Positions 1 through 10,112 of a stretch of 64,000 nt of DNA are shown one piece after another. Numbering within the stretch: the stretch's first letter is position 1; every line of letters starts with the position of its first letter. The notes under the pieces are model-generated. The model was given only the letters and a program-made list of their open reading frames with translations. It was not told the origin of the DNA and ran no database searches. Origin of the DNA: Caenorhabditis elegans (taxonomy: Eukaryota > Nematoda > Chromadorea > Rhabditida > Rhabditidae); NCBI RefSeq assembly GCF_000002985.6, contig NC_003281.10:4340001-4404000 (forward strand). Direction: 5' to 3'. The position numbers and the translations under genes were made by a program.

Positions 1-1
1 A

Positions 2-232
2 TCAGTATTTGAAGCAGCTCCTACACAACCATCAACAACAACTACAAAAAGCAATGGATCATCAAATCACCATCATCATCATCATCATTCACATCATCAT
101 GCTTCATCACTGCCACCATCAGGAGGTCATGCACCTCCACCACCACCTCCACCAACACAGGCTTCTTCAACGTCGCATAACAATCATCAACCAGTTCCTC
201 AATCACAATATCAGTCAGTATTTTTCAAGTGA
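2..232 (+). CDS. cdk-12: C-terminal exon of a CDK12-like kinase (partial, no kinase domain in window)
   Basis: An open frame enters from the left edge in frame 2 and stops at TGA 230-232. It encodes about 76 residues of low-complexity tail: Ser/Thr/Asn, a run of six His with more His after it, then a run of seven Pro and a Gln/Ser-rich end (QYQSVFFK). Nothing visible here is catalytic. The assignment to cyclin-dependent kinase 12, which phosphorylates the RNA polymerase II C-terminal domain, rests on my memory that cdk-12 (B0285.1) precedes lcmt-1 and hse-5 in the worm genome, and on the fact that CDK12 proteins carry such disordered tails. The overlapping frame starting near base 9 encodes runs of Ile and His and is a shadow of the same CAT repeat. 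The exact splice site before base 1 cannot be seen. Confidence 0.6.
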   Translation, partial: SVFEAAPTQPSTTTTKSNGSSNHHHHHHHSHHHASSLPPSGGHAPPPPPPPTQASSTSHNNHQPVPQSQYQSVFFK

Positions 233-2079
233 AAATTCTGATTTTTTTGTTGATTATTTTTACACGTATACTCTCTTTATTCTATTAGTTATAGACAACA
301 AATTCCTTTTTTTTTTGGTTTTTTCTGCTCTTCTGTCTAAATTTTTAATTGATATTCTGTGTTTCCTCTCATATATATTTTTTCCTCTATTTGAAAATTT
401 ATTGTTTAGCTTTTCTTCCCCCGCCTCATACCTCCCCCACACACTCTCTGTTCTTCTTATTTTCCAACTGAATATTGTCTGAATATGTGTCTAAAAGTCA
501 CGTACAGCTCTTATAGAAGCAACAAGCAGCAGTGGATCAAAATGGAAGAGAGCTGACTGAGAGAAACTATATATGTGCGGCAGGTTTCTTTTCATTTTTT
601 ATTCGATTTTCAGGTAAATTAGGACTACTGTGTGGGCATGGTCAATTCTACAAAATTACCTATTACGGGTTTTTAGGTTTTTGAGAAACCGAAAAATTTA
701 AACTTTCTGTTTTTCCGATTGTGCCCGAGATGAGAATAATATGTGCAACACATACAAAACTTGGAAGAACTGATTTTTTTGGAATATTAAATACTAAACA
801 TTTTTTTTTGATTTTTTGATTTTCCGGAAAATCGAAAAATGTAAAAATTTTGACTTTCTCTGAAATATCAAAAAAATGTTCGTGATTGCGGCATGATGTT
901 CTAATATTATTAATGCAAATTCAGTGGAAAAGTGTAGAAAAATATTTTATTAGTCTAAAAAACTTCTGTTGAAAAAAGTGGTTAAAAATGATTGAAAGTT
1001 TCCAATTTTAGAATTATTGAACCAATTTTTTAAAAGATATTTGGCAACTTTCATTTTGCCTTGCTAAGTGTCAAATGTTTTTTGAGCAGTTTTCAAATTT
1101 CTCAATTGAGATAAAAATGAGTTATTTTCAGATCAATCACTTTCTTTTCTATATTTTGACACGGAATTTGAATAAAAAAATACCAGACCAAAATTCCACG
1201 ATAGGTCATTTTGTAGATTCGACATGACCCAAATGCTGAGTATTCCTTCCACGCAAGCGGCAAAACGCCTGCCTGCGTGCCTATATCCGCCGCAACTTGC
1301 CTGATTTTTTGACTGCCTCGTTCTGACTCATTATTTTCTGTAATATGAAGTAGGCGTAAGGCCCGTCCTGTAGGCACGGAGGCAGGCATCTTTGTGCCTT
1401 CTCAGAGGAGCTGGAAAGTCGAATTCTGAATTTTATTTCAATCCCAAGTCGACCATGGAGTTAGATGTGCAAATTTCGAAAGACTGCTCCCTGCAACTTC
1501 TAGGCGAATTCTGACACTTTAAAAAAAAATTTTTGAATGTAAATTGAAAGATCAAGCAACAGTAATTAGACATTTTCTTAGAGCTAGACTATATAAAACT
1601 ATAAATAAAAATTTTCAAGTATATTTTATTAGAAAAACGTATTTTGATCCACTTTCTGTAATATTTTATCAACTTGATTGCCTCCGACTCTTTCTCGGGA
1701 GAAATATTCATTTTTTCCCTCTTATTCAGAATAAAATTACTGGTATTTATTTTCCTTTCCCTCGCCTTGATTGTACTTTTTTCTTTCAAATTTAACTCTG
1801 AATTAAAGCATTTTCCAAAATTTTCCACGATTTTTAAATGTTGCCGGTCTTTTCCCCTTTCCTCATCATCATTGTCAATTTATATAGTTTTTTTGTTGAC
1901 ATTTTTCATGTTCCAATCATACTTTCCTGGTTAATTCTGTGATTTTTTAAAACTTTTCTAAAAAAGAAGAAGAAATTTGTAATTAAATTATATTTTCTTT
2001 ATTGACTTAGTATTTCAATTTTTCACAACTTTTAAAGATAATACAACTTTTTCAGACTTTTTTGAAGATCTTTATGAAT
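233..2079. other. Non-coding stretch between convergent genes
   Basis: About 1.85 kb with no convincing gene. It must hold the 3' UTR of the CDK12-like gene and that of the minus-strand RGG gene. A degenerate GCCTGCCTGCGTGCC-type dispersed repeat lies near 1240-1390; similar tracts recur in many introns of this window. The short open frames here lack splice sites and codon bias. Confidence 0.6.
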
Positions 2080-3194
2080 TCAGGCTGTTGTTTCCTCTGC
2101 ACTAGAAGGCGATGGACTAGGATCAGTGACTTTCTGAAATAATGTTAAATTTCAGAATCTTTAAATGGAGAATAAATGTTAAAACCTCTGTAATCGCGAC
2201 TCCATATTCTTGTTCGTATTCCTTTTCGAGCGCATCCCACGGATTATTCCACATGGAAGGGATTATACATTTGTTCGCGTCAATTGGGCCCTGTAATTTA
2301 TTATTTTGAGTTTAGACACTCTCGGCAAAAGTACGGTAGCGGGTCTCGACACGACAAAATTTTGTTGACTGCAAAAAGGTGTGCGCCTTTAAAGAGTACT
2401 GTAATTTCTAACTTTCGTTGCGTTCGCCAAAAACTATGAAAAGTAGATGAAAAGTCCGCAGAAACAAAAATTTGAAATTACAGTACTCTTTAAAGGCGCA
2501 CACCTTTTTGAATTTAAGCAAGTTTCGAGACCGGAAACCGCATTTTTATTGCGCTTATATTCTAAAAATTACTCGAAACTGCAATAAAACCGAATAAATT
2601 GTATTTTTTCGAGGAAAAATCTAAAATAACCGCCGATAATTGGGCATTAACTAAATTATTCCGTACTTCTTTGTTTTTTTTTATTTATTTTTTTTTAGCA
2701 TATTGAGTGCTCTTGGAGAAACCTTAACCCAGGTGCCATGTTTATTGATTATTTAAGTCTTTAAAAATTTAAAGAAGCCTTACAAAATTCTTGTTGCCTC
2801 CACCTCCGCCACCTCTTCCTCTATCAAATCCTCCCCGTCCCCTTCCTCGGTTTCCATAGTTGTTCTGATTCCCTCCACCTCCACCACCACCGCCACGATA
2901 ATTTCCTCTGAAATTTCCTCGATTTGCTTGATACGGCGACGCAAAGTTCAGATTTCCATCGTCTCTGAAATTACTCCATCCACCATCGTTGGAGCTTCCA
3001 CCACGATATCCTCCTCGATTATCGTTACCTTTCCATCCACCACCACCTCTTCCTCGTCCTTGTGGTCTCCAATTATTGTCTGAAATTATAAAAATAATCA
3101 AAATATCGTTTTAACAGTTATTTCATTGTTTTAAATTGTATAACTTACTTCCCCGTGGTTGCCATTGACCGCCGCCATTATTCCCGTAGTTCAT
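2080..3194 (-). CDS. Glycine-rich RGG-box RNA-binding-type protein, 166 aa
   Basis: Four exons fit on the minus strand: 3194-3149, 3079-2784, 2290-2186 and 2133-2080 (stop TGA). All donors and acceptors are consensus-like, and the phases close to 166 codons plus stop. Exon 1 encodes MNYGNNGGGQWQPRG. Exon 2 is a dense RGG/GGY/GRG tract (about residues 20-114), typical of proteins that bind RNA and are arginine-methylated. The C-terminal 52 residues are not glycine-rich and contain a distinctive SMWNNPWDALEKEYEQEYG segment followed by an acidic Ser/Pro tail. No RRM or KH domain is present, so RNA binding is inferred from composition only. It is divergent from lcmt-1, and the 266 bp between the starts probably holds both promoters. 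Intron 2 carries a fold-back repeat. A reading that ends exon 2 at a stop near 2769 would miss the two conserved-looking last exons. Confidence 0.8.
2331..2552. repeat. Fold-back (inverted) repeat in intron 2 of the RGG gene
   Basis: A perfect 36-bp inverted pair lies at 2373-2408 and 2474-2509 (core GGTGTGCGCCTTTAAAGAG). It is flanked by weaker outer arms containing GGTCTCGACACGACAA and its near complement near 2523. Related arms recur near 10258, 12470-12645 and 50838-51110, so this is a dispersed palindromic family. Confidence 0.85.
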
Positions 3195-3460
3195 TCCACA
3201 GATTTAATTATATGTACTTAGTACTTATCTTAAATTCTGCTGGAAACAAAAAAAAAACGGCAAAACAAATCCGATAACTTTGAAATCGGTTTGTTCACGA
3301 GGAGTACACGGCCGATGGACTAGGAACACACTGTGCGAAATGTTGGGCCATTTAGTTGTTTTTCGTTCGAACGCGTTCGATTTTTCACTAATTAAACTTT
3401 TTTCTTCGCTTGAAAGAGAAAAATAACCTTTTAAATTTTGTTCCAGGTGCCTCGAGAATT
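3195..3460. promoter_or_regulatory. Shared divergent promoter region, with trans-splice-like acceptor before lcmt-1
   Basis: The 266 bp separate the minus-strand RGG gene start (3194) from the plus-strand methyltransferase start (3461). A TTTTGTTCCAG acceptor at 3436-3446 lies 14 bases upstream of the lcmt-1 ATG and has no coding exon before it, so it is a plausible spliced-leader acceptor. I see no other defined motif. Confidence 0.5.
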
Positions 3461-5072
3461 ATGGATTCTGAAGCTGTAAGCTCCGATAGTCACGTAGCAG
3501 CCGCCATAGCTACTCGCCGGCGGTCGAATTCCGTTTCCGACGACTACTCTGTGCAGAGAACCAACGACGATGCAACTCAATGCAAGTATTTTGCAACGCA
3601 GGTATTCAAATTCATGAATTCTTTCGTTTAATAGTTAAATTCTTTGTAGAAAGGATACTGGAAAGACGAGTTTATCTCTCGTTTCGCCAATTCTTCATCA
3701 AATGTTTCCGAAGCCCGTCGTTTTCCTGAAATCTCAATGGGATATTGGGCAAGAACAGCGGCTATTGAGAAATATGTCCGTGATTTTTTGAACGAATTCG
3801 ATGGAAATGCACAAGTCGTTAGTTTGGGTAGGTTTTTCGCCGATTTCGCAAAGAGGTCATTAAGATCAAGAAGTCATGAATCTTCAAAGATTATCTTCTG
3901 TCTCTTTCTTATCATATCATTTCTTACAGGATGCGGATTCGACACCCTATTCTGGCGTCTTGTCTCATCGGGCGCGAAACTCGTCAAATACGTGGAAGTT
4001 GATTTCTCATCAGTCACTTCTAAAAAGATCCGTCATATTTTGAAGCCAATCGGACCGAATAGTGTTGATTTGAAGAAATCTTTTGAAAGTGATGGTTAGT
4101 TTTTTCAAATAAAGATTATTTAATTTAAGTAATTTTCGAATTTCAGCTGTAGTCTCACATCATGCGGATCTTCACGCTGGAAACTATCATTTAATTGGTG
4201 CAGATTTGCGGCAGGCTAATGAGTTGGATCAAAAGTTGGCAACATGCCAACTTTCTCATGATATTCCTACAATTTTTATCGCAGAGTACGTTACAGAGTA
4301 ACCGATCAAAAACTTTTTTAAAAATTTGAGCTTATGTTCACTTTAGCTACAATGCCGAGTGCCATTTTTCAAAAAAAAAAAAACATTAATGAAAATTTCA
4401 GTTTATAGGCTTCAGTTTTTAAATCATTTCTGTTCGAAAAGTTTATTTTTTCGTTCTAAAAACAAATTAAAATTATTTTTCTTTCAAAATTTTTGAAAAA
4501 AACCCTCTTCATAAAAATCCGGCCTTTTTAAGGCCATTTTCAGTAAAATCACGCGAAATTTTTTTAAAAACCAAAGTTTCAGATGCGTTCTGGTTTACAT
4601 GTCAGCTGATTCAAGTACTGCTCTCCTGAAACAAATTGTATCTCAATTCAAACAACCTGCATTCGTCAACTACGAACAATTCCGAACTTCTGATGCATTC
4701 ACCAAAGTTATGGAACAAAATTTGGGAGATCGAGGAATCCAACTTCACGGTCTGGAAATGTGTGAAAGTGCTGAGAAACAGGAGGAGAGGTTAGTTGGGA
4801 TTTAACCTTTGCTCTTTTTTTTAAAATTAAAACAATTAAATTAAGATTCCGAAATGCTGGTTTCAAAGAGGTCAAAGTTATGGATATGAACCAAATTTTC
4901 AACAATTTCCTGGATCAGAAGGAAGTTTCAAGGTAAGTTTTAAAATTGCGAGATACTGTAACAAAAAAGTAACAAAATTTATTTTAGAATCCGCGAAATC
5001 GAAATGCTCGACGAAATGGAACTCCTTCAGCAACTTTTTGCTCATTACTGTGTGGTTTCAGCCAGAATTTGA
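3461..5072 (+). CDS. lcmt-1: Leucine carboxyl methyltransferase (PP2A methylating enzyme), 333 aa
   Basis: Seven exons (3461-3601, 3650-3827, 3930-4094, 4147-4285, 4583-4789, 4846-4932, 4988-5072) join in phase to 333 codons plus TGA, the usual length for LCMT1. The family S-adenosylmethionine-binding motif is seen as LGCGFDTLFWRL (about residues 106-117). It follows RFPEISMGYWART, which matches the conserved N-terminal region, and the family's AECVLVYM block spans the exon 4-5 junction. The enzyme family methylates the C-terminal leucine carboxylate of the PP2A catalytic subunit in the cytosol, which controls holoenzyme assembly. The start is the first ATG after a probable spliced-leader acceptor. 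hse-5 follows 270 bp downstream on the same strand and is probably in the same operon. The symbol is from memory of B0285.4. Confidence 0.92.
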
Positions 5073-5341
5073 ATCAAAAAGTTATTTGTTTTGTAAATTT
5101 GAATTTCTCCTCCAATTTCTTTATGATTTCATCGTTATATCGTTCCTTTCCTGTGTTTTTTCTTGAAATTTCCATATTTTTGGTATTAGATAATTGAGTA
5201 AGATTCAGTATTTTGTGCAAAAATATTTTTCATTTAATTCGATATAATTATCATGGTACTTGTTTCACTCAAGCCATTCAATATTTTTTCACTAAAAGTT
5301 AGCTTTTTTATTTTTAAAAACTCGAGAAAACAATTCAGCCG
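5073..5341 (+). promoter_or_regulatory. Intercistronic region with spliced-leader-type acceptor for hse-5
   Basis: This is the spacer between lcmt-1 and hse-5. It ends in CAATTCAG (5331-5338), three bases before the hse-5 ATG at 5342. No intron partner is visible for this acceptor, and the short leader is typical of worm trans-splicing. The spacing suits a downstream operon gene, though both genes could also be transcribed separately. Confidence 0.5.
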
Positions 5342-8300
5342 ATGAAATGTCTGCGGTGGCGATCAAATCGCCATCGAATCTATCTTCTGGTGGCTTGTGG
5401 AGCATTATTTCTGCTCAATAGGCACCTGACACAGGAAGAGTCAAGAATTGATGAAGAAGATGAAGAGCTCACACAGGTTGATGTGAACGAGGATGATAAG
5501 GTAATTTTATTTGTAGAAAAAGTATCGGGAGTTGGGGGTTTTCTTTAAAAAAAACCTAAAAAATCGGAAATTCAGATGAACCACAAAAAAAACGAAAAAT
5601 AAATTGAGAAAAAATGAAAAATAATTTTAAAAAATCGCTTGTTTCAAATCTTTCCAGAGTCTTTTTGTGGCGTTTCTATCTTTCAGAAAAAAAGTTTTAA
5701 AAAAATGTTCTGGCGAATTAAAAGTATTCCAAGTTCTTGCAATTTGCATGAAAAACTATATCAGAAAAATGATCATCGAATTATTAATAATTAATTATTT
5801 ATTTTGTATTTTTAGCACAATTTTGACGCTAAAATTATTTTAAATTAAAAATCTAAAATTCCAAATTTCCAGAAAATCGAATGTGAACCACCTGGATCAA
5901 TTGAATCAAAATGTATAGCAGACAATGGAAAATCAATGAAATGTTGGAAAGATGAAGAAGATGTTTATTTTCCTGTTTCTTATCTCAAAAAACGATTCGA
6001 TATGACTGGAAAATTGGGAAAAGATGGTTCAACATTTGAATTATACACTTCTTATGCAAAAATGAGAAGTCCTGATTCGACATACGATCCTCTTGGTCCA
6101 TTTGGACATTTTTCGACGTATAGTGTGGAAACTAGAGATCGTGTACGATGTGTCAGCGCGAAAACCGGTGAGATTTTGCAAATATATATATTTTTTGTGT
6201 TGCTAAATTTGAAAATATCAAAATTGTTTATCTTTACCTATTACGCTGAAAAATTTGCCTTACCAAAATTCGAAAATTGGCGAATTTAAATTTTTTTTTG
6301 TGATCGGATGTTTTGCGCAAGAAAACATTTTCCATATTTTAAATATTTTAAAAAATTTGGGAAATGCCCTGAAATAACTGGAACAAGATTTTTCAGATGT
6401 TCCAATGTCAACACAGTGGGATCCAATTCCATACTACTACCCCATTCAAATATCCCAATACGGACTACAACATTATAGTAGAATGAAGCTTGGTTTGTCG
6501 GATTTCAAAATTTTCAAGTTTTCGAATTAAAACTATTTCAGATTCAATATCCAATAAATCTGAAGCTTCTCCGAAAGATGACGTCATTCTGGGAGTAAAT
6601 TCAAAAGAATGGAAAGGAGCTGCTGGAATGCATGAAACAACTGAACGATTGTTTTTTAATGATGAACAAATGGGAAAAGTTGTGAATATAAGTGCTGGAG
6701 GTTTGTTATATAGAAGCAAAATTTTATTAAAATTTGGAAAAGTGGGATTATGTACACCAATTAGCTCAAAAAATTTCAGATAAAATTCTGACATTTTAAC
6801 TTAAAAAAAATTATTTTTTTTCCAGCTGCCCTTGCAAATGCCGGAGCATATGTATATCTCGACAAATCACCGGATCTTCATGTAATTTCATTTGATTGGA
6901 AACCGTATGAGGCGAATTCTTCGTTCACTGTATTGGCGAAAGTATGTTTAAACGCTGAAAATTTATTTTTTCTTTAAAAAATCCATATATTTTGATTTCA
7001 CTTCTCTTCGGGGAGTACACGAGCGTGGCCAGGCTAGAGCTTTCACCCAAACCATAACTAATTTTCCAGATGAAGCAAGACGATCTTCTTGTTCTGATCA
7101 ACTATGTCTACTCGGAAGGAAACGGGAAATGTGTATGGCAAGAGGAAGAACGTATTTCTGATGATTATATAGTTCAAAAACCAAAAAAAGATGGACAAGT
7201 ATCATATTCGTATTCTTATATTGGAAATTCACCAATTGGAGAATGGTCTACAGTAACACGTGATCTTCTTGTCGACGTGGCAAGAGCATTATCCAGTGGA
7301 GATAATAGGAAGAAAGATGATAATGTCGTTTTGCATGCGGGTATGGATCAGGCTCGGGGCGTTGAAAAAAATTTTCGACCAAAAACCAAAAAAAACAGAA
7401 AAATGTTTCGCTTTTTTTTTCATTAACATACAATTTTTGAAAAATAATTTTATTTGGTCCGAAAAAATTAAAAACACCAAAAAATCGACAGCCCTGATCA
7501 GGCTTCCCTTTTTGTTTTTTCCTTAAAATAATCGAAAAAAAATTGGAAAAAATCCCACTTTCTCAACTTGCTTTTGTTACACCGTAACATAACTATATTA
7601 AAATCTGGCCGTTTCTGAAATGTTTCAAGAGAAACAATTCCAGTTTTGCTTAAAAATTCAAAAACTCGAAATTTTTTCGGCGGCACTCTTTGTTTGAATT
7701 TTAAAAAAATTATGAAAATTACAAGCCTCATATTATACTGATTTTTTTCAGGAGATCTTCGTCTAGTTTCTCTTGGATTCCGCGGTGAGCTCACCGTAAA
7801 GCAAAAAATAACACAACGACGTGAACAACATTCTCATGCATTCTATGCGGCAGCTGATTGGTTGGTAAAGAATCAAAATGATCGAGGAGGATGGTCGGTT
7901 CCTGTGGAAAGATCAATTGCCGAGAGAAAGTTGGTTTTACCACCCGGATGGCACAGTGCTATGGCTCAAGGTAAAACATAAGAGCTTCTCACTAGAAAAA
8001 AGAAAACAATTATTGAAAAATTTGCAAAAAAAAACTATTGATTTAATTTTTCAAAAACAAAGAATATTGATTTAAAGCTTAAAAGTAATTACCAAAAAAA
8101 TGTTTAAAATTGAATTTTTATTGTCCAAAAAAAAAGAAACCACAATTTTTAATTTTTCGACTTAAACAAAAAAAAATTGAAGAAGAAGTTATAAAAAATT
8201 ATCCAAAAAACTATTGATTTATTAAAGAATTATGTAGATTTTAATTTTTTTTAATAGAGAAAAAGCTTTGAAAAATAAAATTATTACCAAAAGTTTTTAA

Positions 8301-8993
8301 AAATTGAATTTCCTGTCCGAAAAAGATTAAAAAAAAACAAATATAATTTATCCGAAAACTGAAAATTTTAGTTTCCCGGTATTGAGAAAATTGAAAACCG
8401 AAAAATAAAAATATTCTTTTAAAAAATTTAAAAAATTTTTAAAAATTCAATTTTCAGGACACGGAATATCAGTTCTAACTCGTGCATTCAAACATTTCAA
8501 CGATGAAAAATATTTGAAATCTGCAGCAAAAGCTCTGAAACTATTCAAAATTAACTCATCAGACGGCGGTGTTCGTGGAGAATTTTTTGGAAATATTTGG
8601 TATGAGGAATATCCAACAACACCGGGATCTTTTGTGCTCAATGGATTCCTTTATTCACTTATTGGACTTTATGATCTTTCACAATTGGAATTGATGATTG
8701 ATGAAAATGATGAAACAATGCGGGCGAAAATTCAAGAGGCACAAGAATTATATTCAGCAGGTGTCCGATCACTGAAACAACTTCTCCCTTTATATGATAC
8801 TGGTAGTGGAACGATTTATGATCTTCGTCACGTTGCTTTGGGAACTGCACCGAATCTTGCAAGATGGGATTATCATGCTGTACATGTGTACTTATTGAAA
8901 TGGATTGCTGGAATTGAAAAAGATGAAGTTTTGAGTAAAACAGCAGATCGATGGATTGGATACGCGTATGGAAAACGGGCAAAACATAATTAA
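5342..8993 (+). CDS. hse-5: D-glucuronyl C5-epimerase (heparan sulfate), 616 aa
   Basis: Eight exons (5342-5500, 5873-6167, 6397-6492, 6542-6700, 6826-6941, 7070-7340, 7752-7970, 8458-8993) close in phase to 616 codons plus TAA. Residues about 12-27 ([14 protein letters not shown]) form a short signal anchor after a basic N terminus, as expected for a type II Golgi enzyme. Family blocks are visible: [28 protein letters not shown]-like (here [13 protein letters not shown]), [21 protein letters not shown], and [19 protein letters not shown] near the C-terminal third. The enzyme family epimerises D-glucuronic acid to L-iduronic acid in heparan sulfate chains after N-sulfation. It probably shares an operon with lcmt-1, an unrelated function. 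Introns are AT-rich and hold only long A/T runs. The symbol is from memory of B0285.5. Confidence 0.95.
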
Positions 8994-10112
8994 TTGTTAG
9001 TAAGAAATTTATTTTGTATTTTAGTTTTTTAAATTCAAATAAAATCGAAAACAAAAGAAAAAAATGCACATAAAATTATGTGAAATTTGGTTTTGAAAAA
9101 GTTATTGATTTTGGATTTTAGTTTTTGAAAAAAAACATTTTTTATATCTCTTTTGATTTTGTGATTTTTTTCGAAAAAACCAAACTACGGAAAATAATTA
9201 TTTAAATTTCGAAAAATCGAAAATAGAAAAATTAATTTTTTATAAAATTTTGTTTATGAGAAAAAAAATTAAAAAAAAACATAAAATTTTCTTCTAGAAC
9301 ACAGAAAAAGGTAAAAATTTAATATGATTTGGTGAAAAATCGAAATTTTTTGAAATATCGGAAAAAGAAAAACGATAATTTTCGATTTTATAAAAAGAAA
9401 AATTGAAAGAAAAACCAATTTTTTTAATTTTTCGATATTAATTTTTTGAATTTCGGAAATTTGAAAAAATCGGAAAAAAAATTCGAGAAAGACACAGAGT
9501 TGATTAGTTTGAATTTTTTTTAACTAAAAAAAAGAAGAAAAAAATTTTAAGAATCAATAAAAATAAATGAAAAAGATTAAAAATAGGTAATTCCAACAAA
9601 TGAATTAAAATTTTCATCAATTTTTTTTGTTGAAAAATCGGAAAATTGATTTTTTTTAAGCCTGCAAAATAAAGTTCAAACCACAATCTAATATTATCCT
9701 CGGCTCAATTTTTAATTTTTAAAAATCCAATTTTCAGATCATAGATCATCATGACACCGGGTACTACTTCTCTTCATCCTCTCGCTCCCATACCGCCACT
9801 CGCTGCCATATTCATTTTCTGTTCAATTTATAATCCTGCCTCCTGCCCCATCGAATTATTGCACTGTAACTGTTATGCGCATATTTTATGAAATTCTCTT
9901 ATATCATGTTTTTTTTCCAATTTTAACCCTTTCTTCTTACCTTCTTTGTCACATTTTTGAATTTTTTCATAGTTTTTCTGTGCTATATTTCTTTCCACGT
10001 TTTGATTGTTTTTCATTGTCCCATTCTCTCTTTGTACACGATCTCCAATATATAGATTCATATAAAATAATTGCTTTTTATGGAAAATATATTTTGATCA
10101 ATTTTCAGAAGA
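8994..10112. other. hse-5 3' UTR and region upstream of the SLC13 gene
   Basis: 1.1 kb, very AT-rich up to about 9700, with no coding signal. A pyrimidine-rich stretch (9760-10040) precedes the acceptor AATTTTCAG at 10101-10109, only three bases before the SLC13 ATG. This suggests either a 5' UTR intron or spliced-leader addition. A short open frame starting ATG at 9751 (about 46 codons) has no support. Confidence 0.5.

Noticed and set aside
9-482. 157-codon open frame with Ile and His runs at the left edge
   Set aside because: It is an out-of-frame reading of the CAT and CCA repeats of the CDK12-like tail, then continues into 3' UTR; its first codon is TTG.
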